From Thermoleophilum album (GTDB taxonomy: Bacteria > Actinomycetota > Thermoleophilia > Solirubrobacterales > Thermoleophilaceae), in NCBI RefSeq assembly GCF_900108055.1, contig NZ_FNWJ01000001.1, forward strand, positions 1,178,001 through 1,242,000: DNA of 64,000 nt. Direction: 5' to 3'. This document shows positions 24,713-33,170 of this stretch, in pieces. The position numbers were made by a program, and so were the translations under genes. The notes below the pieces were generated by a model that saw nothing but the letters and a program-made list of their open reading frames with translations, was not told the DNA's origin and did not search any database. Numbering within the stretch: the first letter of the stretch is position 1; each line of letters opens with the position of its first letter.

Positions 24713-25906
24713 ATGCCGAGCGGGCAAGAGCTGATCCGCAAAGTCAAGGAGCAGATCCGCGAGATCGAGCCCAGCGATCTCCACGCGCTGCTGCACCAAA
24801 ACGGTGCACGCGACGAGGTCGTACTGCTCGACGTCAGAGAGCAGGACGAATGGGACGCCGGTCACTTGCCCGGCGCGATCCACGTCCCGCGTGGTCACCT
24901 CGAGTCACGCATCGACCAGCTCGTGCCCGACCGCTCCAAGCGCCTGATCGTCTACTGCGCATCCGGCAACCGCTCCGCCCTAGCGGCACGGACGCTCGAG
25001 CAGGAGCTCGGCTACGAGCGCGTCGAATCGCTACGCGGCGGAATCACGCTGTGGAAGGACCGTGGCTACGAGGTCACGGTACCGCGCAAGCTGACCGCCG
25101 AACAGCGTGAACGCTACTCGCGGCACATCATCATCCCCGAGGTCGGGCTCGAGGGGCAGATGAAGCTCCTCGACAGCAAGGTGCTGCTGTTGGGAGCGGG
25201 CGGGCTCGGCTCGCCCGCTGCGCTCTACCTGGCTGCGGCCGGGGTGGGCACGCTCGGCATCGTCGACAACGACGTCGTCGACCGCTCGAACCTGCAGCGC
25301 CAAGTTGCGCACGCCGAGGACCGCATCGGCATGCCGAAGGTCGATTCGGCGGAGATCGCGATGAAGCAGATCAATCCCGACGTCAAGGTCGAGAAGTATC
25401 CGGTGCGGCTCGGCCCCGACAACATCCTCGAGATCATTCGCGACTACGACGTCGTCGTCGATGGGCTCGACAACTTCCCGACGCGGTACCTGCTCAACGA
25501 CGCCTCCGTCCGCCTCGGGATACCGGTGGTCTCGGCATCGATCCTGGCCTTCGAAGGTCAGCTCTCCGTTTTCGCGCCGGGTCGCGGCCCCTGCTACCGC
25601 TGCCTCTACCCGACGCCACCCCCGCCCGAGCTTGCACCTTCCTGCGGCGCCGCCGGCGTGCTCGGCGTGCTGCCCGGCGTTATGGGCTTGCTGCAGGCGG
25701 TCGAGGTGATCAAGCTGGTGATCGGAATCGGGCAGCCCCTAATCGGTCGCCTCTTGCTGTACGACGCCTTGGGGGCGACCTTCACCGAGCTCAAGGTCAG
25801 GAGAGACCCGCAGTGCCCGATCTGCTCCCGCGACCCGCAGTCGATCGCCGAGGAGGAGATGGGCAAGTTCCCCGACTACGAGGCCTTCTGCGCGGGCGTT
25901 GCCTGA
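24713..25906 (+). CDS. moeZ: Sulfur-carrier adenylyltransferase/sulfurtransferase MoeZ (rhodanese-MoeB fusion)
   Basis: A 397-residue enzyme that adenylates the C-terminal glycine of a ubiquitin-like sulfur carrier and then transfers sulfur to it. An N-terminal rhodanese domain (about 20-105) has active-site Cys82 in VYCASGNRS. The ThiF/MoeB domain begins at about 113 (LTAEQRERYSRHIIIPEVG), with nucleotide motif LGAGGLGSPAALYL, RQVAH and the two zinc CxxC pairs (CYRC, CPIC). In Mycobacterium MoeZ the rhodanese is C-terminal; here the order is reversed. ATG 24713 follows GGGAGAG. The partner carrier gene follows 63 bp downstream. Confidence 0.92.
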   Translation: MPSGQELIRKVKEQIREIEPSDLHALLHQNGARDEVVLLDVREQDEWDAGHLPGAIHVPRGHLESRIDQLVPDRSKRLIVYCASGNRSALAARTLEQELGYERVESLRGGITLWKDRGYEVTVPRKLTAEQRERYSRHIIIPEVGLEGQMKLLDSKVLLLGAGGLGSPAALYLAAAGVGTLGIVDNDVVDRSNLQRQVAHAEDRIGMPKVDSAEIAMKQINPDVKVEKYPVRLGPDNILEIIRDYDVVVDGLDNFPTRYLLNDASVRLGIPVVSASILAFEGQLSVFAPGRGPCYRCLYPTPPPPELAPSCGAAGVLGVLPGVMGLLQAVEVIKLVIGIGQPLIGRLLLYDALGATFTELKVRRDPQCPICSRDPQSIAEEEMGKFPDYEAFCAGVA

Positions 25907-25969
25907 GCTGCGCGCGAACGGCCGACCAGAGAGCGGCCGAGCGCTTGCCAGCGGGTAGGCTTCGGCGTC

Positions 25970-26266
25970 GTGCCGACCATCAAGATCCCGCCCGTACTGA
26001 GAAGCTCCACCGGCGGCGAGCGCGAGATCGCCGTCGACGGCGAGAGCGTTCGCGAGGTGCTCGAAGCGCTAGCCGCACGCCACCCCGCCACGCGCAACCA
26101 GCTGTTCGGTGAGGACGGCGAGCTCAACCGCTACGTCAACGTCTACCTAAACGACGAGGACGTGCGCGTTTTGAAGGGGCTCGAGACACCGGTCGCGGCC
26201 GATGACACGGTTGTGATCCTGCCGGCGATGGCCGGCGGCGCGCTAGCGCCGCACGCGCGCCACTAG
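25970..26266 (+). CDS. cysO: ThiS/MoaD-like sulfur carrier (CysO-type) with residues after Gly-Gly
   Basis: A 98-residue ubiquitin-fold sulfur carrier. Sequence MPTIKIPPVLRSSTGGERE, YVNVYLNDEDVRVLKG and VVILPAMAGG match CysO of Mycobacterium, which carries sulfide as a C-terminal thiocarboxylate for cysteine synthesis. Mature carriers end in Gly-Gly, but here eight more residues (ALAPHARH) follow before TAG. The tail must be removed before MoeZ can act, and a JAMM protease gene of the right family (mec) lies at 31189. GTG start. The gene sits directly between moeZ and a secreted beta-propeller gene. Confidence 0.88.
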   Translation: MPTIKIPPVLRSSTGGEREIAVDGESVREVLEALAARHPATRNQLFGEDGELNRYVNVYLNDEDVRVLKGLETPVAADDTVVILPAMAGGALAPHARH

Positions 26267-26271
26267 CCGCC

Positions 26272-27741
26272 GTGCGCCGTCGGCTGCTTGCCGCCGCTGC
26301 CGTGGGCTCCGCGCTAGCGGGGCTCGCGAGCGCTGCCAGCGCCGCGTCGTCGCTTCCCCAGCTCGCCGCGACGGGACCGCTCCCACAGCGCGAGGGCACA
26401 GCGGTCAGGGCGCGCCCGATCCGCGCGTTCGCGCCGCCCCGCCATCCGTTCATGGCCCCGAACGGCCGCAGCAACCTGCACGAGGACGCCTACCAGACGG
26501 ATGCCTCGCCTAACCCCGGGCCGCTGGGGCCCGAGCTCGACCTGGCACGCCTGACGGTGGGAGGCGAGTGCGCATCGATCACTTTCGACCGCCGCGGCCG
26601 CCTGGTGACCGTGTGCGTCGGTCTCGATCGCCCGCGCCTCAAGCTGATCGAGCCGCGAACGCTGCGTGAGCTCGGCAATTTCGACCTGCCGCCGCGACCG
26701 GCTCGGCCCGGCGCCGACATCTTCACGAACTTTGCCGGCGGCGGCTACTTCTACCTCGATCAACAGGACCGCGCGGTCGTACCGACCTTCGACCGGCGGA
26801 TCTTGGTTGTCCGGGAAACCGGCGCGACGGGCGAGCGGGCGTTCGCCGTCGCTGCCGCCTACTCGCTACGGCGCGTGGTACGCGACGGCGACCAGCTGAT
26901 CTCGGCCCTGCCCGATTGGCAAGGACGCCTTTGGTTTGCTTCGAAAGGAGGCGTCGTCGGCTACGTCGAGCGACGCTCGGGGCGCGTGCATGCACGGGCG
27001 CTCGGTGAGCCGATCGGCAACTCGTTCGCGGTCGACGAGCACGCCGTCTACGTCGTGACCGACGTTGCGCTCTACCGCTTCGAGGCGGGCCGCGGGGGCG
27101 CTCCCCGCATCGTTTGGCGGGTCCGTTACCGCAACGATGGCCGACGCAAGCCCGGCCAGACCCAAGCGGGGTCGGGAACCACGCCGACGCTCCTCGGACG
27201 CGACCTCGTGGCGATCACCAACAACGCCGATCCGATCGAGGTGGTGGCGCTCAAGCGGGCGCCTCGGGTGCGCGGACCGCGCGTGGTTTGTCGCGTACCG
27301 GTGTTCGCACGCGGCGCGTCGTCGACCGACCAGTCTCTGATCGGCATCGGTCGCTCGCTGATCGTCGAGAACAACTACGGCTACTCGCCGTTGGCGGTCA
27401 ACGGGGGCCGCTCGACGGCGCCGGGGATTTGGCGCATCGATCTCTCACGCCACGGGCGCGGTTGCCGAGTTGTCTGGCGGGCGCAGATAAGTGCACCGTC
27501 GGTGGTGCCGAAGGTGTCGCGGCGCACCGGCCTCGTCTACACGTACGAGAAGCCGCCGCGAGGGGATGGCCGCGACCCCTGGTACCTCACGGCCATCGAC
27601 TTCCGCAGTGGCCGCGTCGTCTGGCGGCGCTTGGTCGGCGAGGGGCAAGCCAGCAACAACAACTACGCACCGATCACGCTGGCACCCGACGGGACGCTGT
27701 ACCTCGGGGTGATACCGGGGCTCTTAGCGTTTCGGCAGTAA
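26272..27741 (+). CDS. Secreted beta-propeller-like protein
   Basis: A 489-residue protein with a signal peptide (RRRLLAAAAVGSALAGLASAASAAS). The mature chain shows repeated propeller-like blade patterns (LPDWQGRLWFASKGGVVGYVE, PTLLGRDLVAITNNADPIEV, APDGTLYLGVIPGLLAF), similar to PQQ-like or quinoprotein-type folds. No catalytic residues can be assigned. Location is extracellular or envelope. GTG start 6 bp after the cysO stop, so it may be cotranscribed with the sulfur genes, though no functional link is evident. Confidence 0.75.
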   Translation: MRRRLLAAAAVGSALAGLASAASAASSLPQLAATGPLPQREGTAVRARPIRAFAPPRHPFMAPNGRSNLHEDAYQTDASPNPGPLGPELDLARLTVGGECASITFDRRGRLVTVCVGLDRPRLKLIEPRTLRELGNFDLPPRPARPGADIFTNFAGGGYFYLDQQDRAVVPTFDRRILVVRETGATGERAFAVAAAYSLRRVVRDGDQLISALPDWQGRLWFASKGGVVGYVERRSGRVHARALGEPIGNSFAVDEHAVYVVTDVALYRFEAGRGGAPRIVWRVRYRNDGRRKPGQTQAGSGTTPTLLGRDLVAITNNADPIEVVALKRAPRVRGPRVVCRVPVFARGASSTDQSLIGIGRSLIVENNYGYSPLAVNGGRSTAPGIWRIDLSRHGRGCRVVWRAQISAPSVVPKVSRRTGLVYTYEKPPRGDGRDPWYLTAIDFRSGRVVWRRLVGEGQASNNNYAPITLAPDGTLYLGVIPGLLAFRQ

Positions 27742-27770
27742 GCGCGGGGGCGAGTCTGCTCGGGCGGCGT

Positions 27771-28550
27771 TCAGAGATCGCGGAGAACCGTGACAGCCGG
27801 GCGTCGGAGCAGTCGCAACGCCAGCGCGCAAGCTGCCCCCAGGGCGGTCGTTACGACGACCGCCACTGCCGCCAGATAGGGCCAGGGCACTGCGAGCGCG
27901 TCGGGCGGCGGATCGAACACTCCGGTCAGCACCTTCACCAGCACCTGCGAAAGGAGCGCGGCGAGAACAGCACCCGCCGCTAAGCCGCCGAGTGTCACAA
28001 GCAGGGCTTCTCCTCACACGAAAGCAGCACTGCGAAGGCCAGTTCGACACGGCTGAGCCCCGACATCTCGAGAGCCGTCAAGTTCGAGCCGACGACCCGC
28101 CGCGACGTTGCATTGTCGGTTACCTGTGCTGCTGCGCCCACCACACGGCGGATCCGTCGTGCCACCAGCGACGGGCTAGTCCCGTCGGTGTCCACGAGAA
28201 AAGCGCCGACTGCGTCGCTGCCCGTTGCGCGGGCTACGTAGTCGCTCGTTCTACCGTCTTGCAGTCGTAGACGGATGCGATCGCCCGGTCGCAGTTGATG
28301 GGATCGACCCTGCTGACGCCAGCGACCCTAGCGAGCGCCGCCTCCCGTGCGGCGAGACCCAAAAGGTGCCTCCGCGAAGTGCCGCGCTTCCATAAAAGGG
28401 CGGTGTCACGACGGCAACGATTGGAGCCAGCCCTCGCACTAGTCGTGGAATCGGCCTCGCCCTCGCGCGCTCTTTGGCGCACGCCGAGGGTGGCGAGCTC
28501 GCACTGACGCGGCCGACGCCGCCGGTCTTTACGCTCGAACTGCCCGCCCG
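27771..28550 (-). pseudogene. Decayed FtsX-like ABC transporter permease
   Basis: Pieces of one FtsX/MacB-type permease appear in three frames on the minus strand. First comes periplasmic-domain sequence with AALARVAGVSRVDPINC. After a shift near 28275 comes PGDRIRLRLQDGRTSDYVARA...GLSRVELAFAVLL. After a break near 28000, the last helices and typical end follow (LGGLAAGAVLAALL ... PAVTVLRDL). The roughly 40 residues that should separate the last two pieces are missing. At least one frameshift and one deletion are present, and no intact start is visible. The 5' limit is approximate. Confidence 0.75.
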
Positions 28551-28623
28551 GCGGAGTGTGTGAGGGCGCATGCGACGGTTTCGAAGGCGCGCCGGCGTGA
28601 TCGACCCTTACCCTTGAGCCCGA

Positions 28624-29601
28624 ATGACTCATACGCGCTTGGAGTCGCGCCCCTGCGGGGGCAAGTACGGCGACCTCGTCGAGGCGATCGGCAACACGCC
28701 GCTGGTCGAACTGAAGACGCTGTCCCCGAAGCCGGGGGTGCGCATTTGGGCGAAGCTCGAGAGCGCCAATCCGACCGGATCGGTCAAGGATCGAGTGGCG
28801 CGCTCGTTGATCGCGGACGCCGAGGAGAAAGGGCTCATCGGTCCCGGCCAGGTGGTGCTGGAGCCGACCTCCGGTAACACCGGCATCGCCCTCGCGATGA
28901 TCTGCCGCCGCAAGGGCTACCCGCTGAAGGTCGTGATGCCCGACAACGTGACGCCCGAGCGCACCGAGCTCCTGCGCATGTACGGCGCCGAGATCGTCTA
29001 CTCACCGGGCGAGCAGGGCTCGAACGGGGCGGTGGCTTTGGCGCTCGAGATGGCGGAGTCCGATCCCCGCTACTACATGCCTTACCAGTACGGCAACCCT
29101 GCGAACCCCGCCGCCCACTACAACGGCACAGCGGTCGAGATCCTCGAAGAGCTCGACGAGGTCGCGGCGTTCGTGGCCGGACTCGGCACCGGAGGCACCC
29201 TCATGGGTTGCGGGCGACGGCTCAAAGAGGCGAATCCGAAGACGCTGGTGGTGGCGGCCGAACCGCTGCAAGGCGAGCTCGTCCAGGGGCTGCGCTCGCT
29301 CGAGGACGGCTACATCCCGCCGATCATCGACCTCTCACTGATCGATCGCAAGATCTTCGTTTCGAACCGCGACGCGGTGGTGTGGACGCGCAAGCTGCTC
29401 GAGGAGGAGGGCCTCTTCTGTGGTGTCTCGACGGGCGCGATCGCGGCGATCGCCGTGCGCGTAGCACGGGAACTGGACGAAGGAAACGTCGTCTTCGTGG
29501 CGCCCGACGGCGGCTGGAAGTACTTGAGCTCCGGCGTTTACACGAAGAGCATCGAGGAGCTCGAACGCGAGGGCGTGTTCGAGCGCGCTTCGTTCTGGTA
29601 G
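28624..29601 (+). CDS. cysM: Cysteine synthase (CysM-type)
   Basis: A 325-residue PLP enzyme of the cysteine synthase family. The PLP lysine is Lys55 in TGSVKDRV, the substrate loop is PTSGNTGIALA and the phosphate loop is GLGTGGTLMG. The end, APDGGWKYLSSGVYTKS, matches mycobacterial CysM, which joins O-phosphoserine with the CysO thiocarboxylate. With moeZ, cysO and mec in the same 7 kb, that reaction is more likely than free-sulfide synthesis, though O-acetylserine use cannot be excluded. ATG start at 28624. Confidence 0.9.
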   Translation: MTHTRLESRPCGGKYGDLVEAIGNTPLVELKTLSPKPGVRIWAKLESANPTGSVKDRVARSLIADAEEKGLIGPGQVVLEPTSGNTGIALAMICRRKGYPLKVVMPDNVTPERTELLRMYGAEIVYSPGEQGSNGAVALALEMAESDPRYYMPYQYGNPANPAAHYNGTAVEILEELDEVAAFVAGLGTGGTLMGCGRRLKEANPKTLVVAAEPLQGELVQGLRSLEDGYIPPIIDLSLIDRKIFVSNRDAVVWTRKLLEEEGLFCGVSTGAIAAIAVRVARELDEGNVVFVAPDGGWKYLSSGVYTKSIEELEREGVFERASFW

Positions 29602-29671
29602 AAGCCGTTCGCGACGCCGCGTGCGCGCACCTGGACGCCGCGTGCGCGTGCCTGCTCGCGGCCGCGTGCGA

Positions 29672-29917
29672 TCAGGGCTGCGCCTCGTCGTAGACGCCTT
29701 CGTGCCGCTCGCCGGTCTCGCGCTTGGCAGCGGTCCGCTCGCGCTGTTCGGGGGGCGCCACCTCGCCGTGCTCCTGGTCGCGCCCGTGGAGGGCGTCGCG
29801 GAACCCTCGTATCCCTTGACCGAGTGCCCTCCCGGCCTCCGGTAGTCGGCGCGGCCCGAGCACGATCAGCGCGATCACCGCGACCAGGACCAGCTCGAGA
29901 GGACCGACGTTCGGCAT
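29672..29917 (-). CDS. tatA: Sec-independent translocase subunit TatA
   Basis: An 81-residue protein with the TatA layout: short N-terminal helix (NVGPLELVLVAVIALIVLG), the hinge PRRLPEAGRALGQGIRGFRDAL forming the amphipathic helix, and a charged tail. TatA oligomers form the pore for folded proteins with twin-arginine signals. Two Tat-signal proteins are encoded immediately upstream on the same strand, which fits cotranscription. ATG 29917 or GTG 29923 could be the start. Confidence 0.9.
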   Translation of the reverse strand: MPNVGPLELVLVAVIALIVLGPRRLPEAGRALGQGIRGFRDALHGRDQEHGEVAPPEQRERTAAKRETGERHEGVYDEAQP

Positions 29918-29940
29918 CGCCACGCAGAGTAGCTGGTTGC

Positions 29941-30501
29941 CTATCGGTCAGCCGGTGGCCACGCCGGCAGCTCGATGCCGCGCGCGCGCTCGACCAGTGC
30001 AAGCTGCTGAGCGTCAGCGCAGGCAGCGCTCGCGATCGGCACCAGGAAGACGTCGTCGTCGAGCGCCACAACCAGCTCTTCGTAGCCCGAGAGCGCCGCG
30101 CGCTCGAGACGCGCGACCGCCGCGAGCCATTGATCGCGTGCCTGTGGGACGCGGGGGGCAGGTGCCGGCTGTGCCGGCTCGCCGCCCAGGCGTCGCAGCA
30201 AACGCTCGAGGCGCTGTACGTGGGCAAGCTCGACCGCCACCATCTGGTCGGCGTCGAGCGGTACCGTCCGCGGTGTCGAGCGGTAGTGCGCAAGCGCTGC
30301 GCGCTCCACAGCGAGGAGTCGGCGTGCGCGCGTGAGTTGCTGGGCGCGGGGAGCTCCTGCAACCGGTCGCGCGCGCGCGATCGGTGCGGCGGTCAAGAAC
30401 GCCGATGCGGCAGCGGTGGCGACGCCGATCGCGCGGCGTCGCGTTGTTCGTCGGGCGCTTTCAGCGCCAGCGCCGCGATGCCCGCTCGGGAGCTGCTTCA
30501 C
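29941..30501 (-). CDS. Tat-exported ferritin-like protein
   Basis: A 186-residue protein with a twin-arginine-like signal (ARRTTRRRAIGVATAAASAF). The mature part is a four-helix bundle with spaced Glu/His (LLAVERAALAHYR, VAVELAHVQRLERLL, RLERAALSGYEELV), as in the ferritin-like DUF4439 group. The 4-bp overlap with the preceding gene shows the two are an operon. Function unknown; iron or redox chemistry outside the membrane is possible. TatA follows 24 bp downstream. Confidence 0.65.
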   Translation of the reverse strand: MKQLPSGHRGAGAESARRTTRRRAIGVATAAASAFLTAAPIARARPVAGAPRAQQLTRARRLLAVERAALAHYRSTPRTVPLDADQMVAVELAHVQRLERLLRRLGGEPAQPAPAPRVPQARDQWLAAVARLERAALSGYEELVVALDDDVFLVPIASAACADAQQLALVERARGIELPAWPPADR

Positions 30502-31172
30502 GAACGGGGTCTCCCGGTCACGAAAGCCCGCTCTGGAGCCCGCTCCCCGCGCAACGAGGCGATCAGCATGCCGTGGGCGGCGTGCGCGTAGGCCAGGCGC
30601 AGAATGCCCGAGCGTAGCTCGGGTGCGCTAATGCGGGCGAAGGCAAGGAGGTGCGTGCGCACCTCCAGATCTTCGGCGTCGCGCAGCAAGCGCAGTGCGT
30701 CCTCGCGGTTGGCGAGCACCGGCAGCTGAGCGTCGTACTCGGCGGCCAGCAAAGGCCGCGGCGGCCGCCGTCCGAGGCGTTTGATCAGCTCGCCGAGTTG
30801 TGCCGCCTGCTCCGCTTCCTGAGCCCGGATCGAAGCGGCTAACGCGCGCTCGCGCGCGGAGAGGAGAGCGGCAGCCCGCAGATAGGCGTGGCGCACCTGG
30901 TAGACGACCTCGAGCGCCTGGGCCAACAGCGCTGCGTCGGCGCGAGGATCGCGCACGAAGCGCGTGCCGCAGCCTGCCGTGAGCGGCACGAGTCCGAGCG
31001 CGGCGAGACCCGCAAGCGAGCCGGGGAGGGCGCCGCGCAGCAGGTCGCGCCGCCGCAAGCCCGAGGTCGGGGCGGCCAGCGATGCCGCCGCTTCCGCGGG
31101 CGCGCCGCTCGCTTGCGCTGTGCTTTGCACGCGCGGCAGGCTAGTCGGCGCGGGCTGCTGCTTATTCCCCAA
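30498..31172 (-). CDS. Tat-exported ferritin-like lipoprotein
   Basis: A 224-residue paralogue of the downstream ferritin-like protein. Its signal reads SGLRRRDLLRGALPGSLAG and ends with a lipobox LTAGC, giving a Tat lipoprotein. The helical bundle carries candidate ligands in SIRAQEAEQAAQLGEL and DAEDLEVRTHLLAF. The two proteins may work as a pair in the envelope. They resemble DUF4439-type sequences but the family call is by pattern only. It is divergent from mec. Confidence 0.65.
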   Translation of the reverse strand: MGNKQQPAPTSLPRVQSTAQASGAPAEAAASLAAPTSGLRRRDLLRGALPGSLAGLAALGLVPLTAGCGTRFVRDPRADAALLAQALEVVYQVRHAYLRAAALLSARERALAASIRAQEAEQAAQLGELIKRLGRRPPRPLLAAEYDAQLPVLANREDALRLLRDAEDLEVRTHLLAFARISAPELRSGILRLAYAHAAHGMLIASLRGERAPERAFVTGRPRS

Positions 31173-31188
31173 TAGGCTTCGCGTAGCG

Positions 31189-31587
31189 ATGCTTCGAATG
31201 ACACGCGCTCAGTGGCAGGCGCTGGTCGACCACGCGCGGCGCGAGGCACCGAATGAGTGCTGCGGCTACATGCGCCTACTCGACGGCCGGGTCGATGAGG
31301 TCTTTCCGGCCGAGAACATTCGTCGCTCCCCGTACGGCTACGAGCTCGGCTTCGAGGCGTTGATGGCTGCCAACGACCTCGAGGACGCCGGCTACGGGGT
31401 CGCGATCTACCACTCTCACCCGCGCAGCCCCGCGCAACCTTCGCAGACCGACATCAACCTCGCGAACTACCCGGATTGGCTGCAGGTGATCGTGTCGCTG
31501 GCCGACCCTGATCGCCCGCAGGTACGCGCCTTCTGGATAGTCGATGGCCAGGTTCGCGAGGAGCCGATCGAGGTCGAGGACGGCTGA
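31189..31587 (+). CDS. mec: JAMM/Mov34 metalloprotease Mec (CysO-cysteine hydrolase)
   Basis: A 132-residue zinc protease of the JAMM family. The motif is complete: Glu23 (APNECCGYM), then His75-Ser-His77 and Asp88 in HSHPRSPAQPSQTD, the HxHx10D pattern with a serine. In Mycobacterium the enzyme Mec releases cysteine from the CysO-cysteine adduct. Here it could also remove the eight residues after the Gly-Gly of CysO. ATG at 31189 or 31198. It is followed at 3 bp by the zinc-ribbon gene. Confidence 0.9.
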   Translation: MLRMTRAQWQALVDHARREAPNECCGYMRLLDGRVDEVFPAENIRRSPYGYELGFEALMAANDLEDAGYGVAIYHSHPRSPAQPSQTDINLANYPDWLQVIVSLADPDRPQVRAFWIVDGQVREEPIEVEDG

Positions 31588-31590
31588 GGT

Positions 31591-32211
31591 GTGGCAGTGA
31601 GGCTTCGCCGCGGCAAGCCTGCTGCCGAGGCGAAAGCCGTGTGTCCGCTCTGCGCGCGCTCGCACCGACCGCAGGAGCGCTTTTGCCGGGTCTGTGGCGT
31701 GCCGCTGCGCCCGCCGGCGGGTAGCTACCTTGCCGACCCAACTTTCGACGAGCCCGCGTGGCGGCGCCGGCTCCGGCAGCGCGCAAGGCTGCTCGACCCG
31801 CGGCTCGCCGAAGGCGAACCAGTGCCCGTTGCCGGCGCACAGAACGAAGCGGAAGCCGAGCTCCTACAAGGGCTCCTCCTCGAGGAGGGGATACCAAGCC
31901 TGATTCGCCGGCCACGTGGCTTCGATGTCCCCGACTTCCTCGCCGGCGGCCCACGCGAGCTGCTGGTCCCAGCGGCCGCTGTTGAACGGGCGCGGGAGAT
32001 TCTCGCCGCCGGGACGGGCGCGTTCGCCGAAGCCGAAGCTGGTAGGTGCGAGGGAAGGGGCGCAGAGTCGTTGGCGGATCCCGGCGAGGGCCTATCGGCC
32101 GCGCCGCGGTGGTTCCGTGACCTCGGCCTGCGGCTGCTCGCCCTCGCGCTCGTCGCGCTGCTTGCGGTCGCGTCCTTCGGAAAGGCGCTCGCCGAGCTCC
32201 TAGGCCGGTAA
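31591..32211 (+). CDS. Zinc-ribbon/DUF2007-like membrane protein
   Basis: A 206-residue protein with an N-terminal zinc ribbon (CPLCARSHRPQERFCRVCG), a middle DUF2007-like domain (EAELLQGLLLEEGIPSLIRR and ELLVPAAAVERAREIL) and one C-terminal transmembrane helix (LRLLALALVALLAVA). DUF2007 domains often join signalling proteins. GTG start 3 bp after the mec stop, so probably in an operon with it. Function unknown. A 14-bp tandem duplicate follows the stop. Confidence 0.65.
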   Translation: MAVRLRRGKPAAEAKAVCPLCARSHRPQERFCRVCGVPLRPPAGSYLADPTFDEPAWRRRLRQRARLLDPRLAEGEPVPVAGAQNEAEAELLQGLLLEEGIPSLIRRPRGFDVPDFLAGGPRELLVPAAAVERAREILAAGTGAFAEAEAGRCEGRGAESLADPGEGLSAAPRWFRDLGLRLLALALVALLAVASFGKALAELLGR

Positions 32212-32402
32212 GGAGCCGCGAGCCGGCGACAGCTCCGAGCCGACAGCTCCTAGCCGACGACCCGACGACTGATCGCCCGCCCGCGCGCATGCGTATCAAC
32301 CTTCGTCGGACGCGTCCGATGTAAAGGCGCAGGGGGCCTCAGCGGTCGGCGACGGCACGGGCCGAGCCGCTCGCTGTGTTCCCCGCCACCAAGCGAGCCA
32401 CG

Positions 32403-33170
32403 ATGAGCAGGGGCAACGAGCGAGACGAGGCGCGCGCCGTACGGGGGCCTGGGCGCCGCCCACGCCTGTTCGCCGCACTGGCGAGCGCGGTGGCGATCGT
32501 CGCGGTCTCGCTGACCGTTCTCGGTGTGGGTGCTGACGCCGGTGGTGGTCCCGAGGTCAAGCCGTACCAGGCCCGCCGGGCGCTCTCCAACGCCCTCCAT
32601 CAGTGGACGCAGGTGGCTCCCGTGATCGACTGGCGCAAAGGTCCCGTCGGCTTGCTCTCGCCGGCCGAAGCACCGACTGCGCTGGTCGTCGAGACGTTGC
32701 CTCCGGGTCGTGGTTACTGCCAGCTCTTCGCGGGTGACGAGCGCGATCGCGTGACGACGATGCTCTCGCGCTGGCTCGACGCGCTGCGCGCCGCCGGCTA
32801 CCAACCTTCATCGCAAGCCAGCGACTGCGAAGGGTTGGCGGCCGAGATCGGCCGTGCGCACCTGTGGGCGCGCAGCGTCCTGCGACTGCAGCCGTTCGAG
32901 TACGTCGGCCTCAAGCGCGCGCTCGAGGACGAGCACGCCAGCTTCTTCCCGTTCCTGCGGGGGGCCGTGTGGCAACGCGGACGCCTGCGGCGTGAGGGGG
33001 CGACCTGGGCTCTCAAGGGCGTTTGGAGCGTCGCCTACAAGGGCGGGCGCAAGAACTTCTCGAGCAGGCGCACGGTGACGCTCGCTGCACGCTTCCGAAT
33101 GCGCTCGGTGACGAGCGCCCAGATCACTTCACTGACCGTGCGTGAGATCCGGAGGTACCGCTTCCGATGA
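32403..33170 (+). CDS. Secreted or membrane-anchored protein of unknown function
   Basis: A 255-residue protein with a basic N-terminus and one hydrophobic segment (LFAALASAVAIVAVSLTVLG), i.e. a signal peptide or anchor. The mature part has two cysteines (RGYCQLF, ASDCEGL) and no motif that I recognise. It overlaps the downstream GH6-like gene by 4 bp (ATGA), so the two proteins are likely to be made together and may cooperate at the cell surface. ATG at 32403; a GTG 27 bp earlier is an alternative. Confidence 0.65.
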   Translation: MSRGNERDEARAVRGPGRRPRLFAALASAVAIVAVSLTVLGVGADAGGGPEVKPYQARRALSNALHQWTQVAPVIDWRKGPVGLLSPAEAPTALVVETLPPGRGYCQLFAGDERDRVTTMLSRWLDALRAAGYQPSSQASDCEGLAAEIGRAHLWARSVLRLQPFEYVGLKRALEDEHASFFPFLRGAVWQRGRLRREGATWALKGVWSVAYKGGRKNFSSRRTVTLAARFRMRSVTSAQITSLTVREIRRYRFR

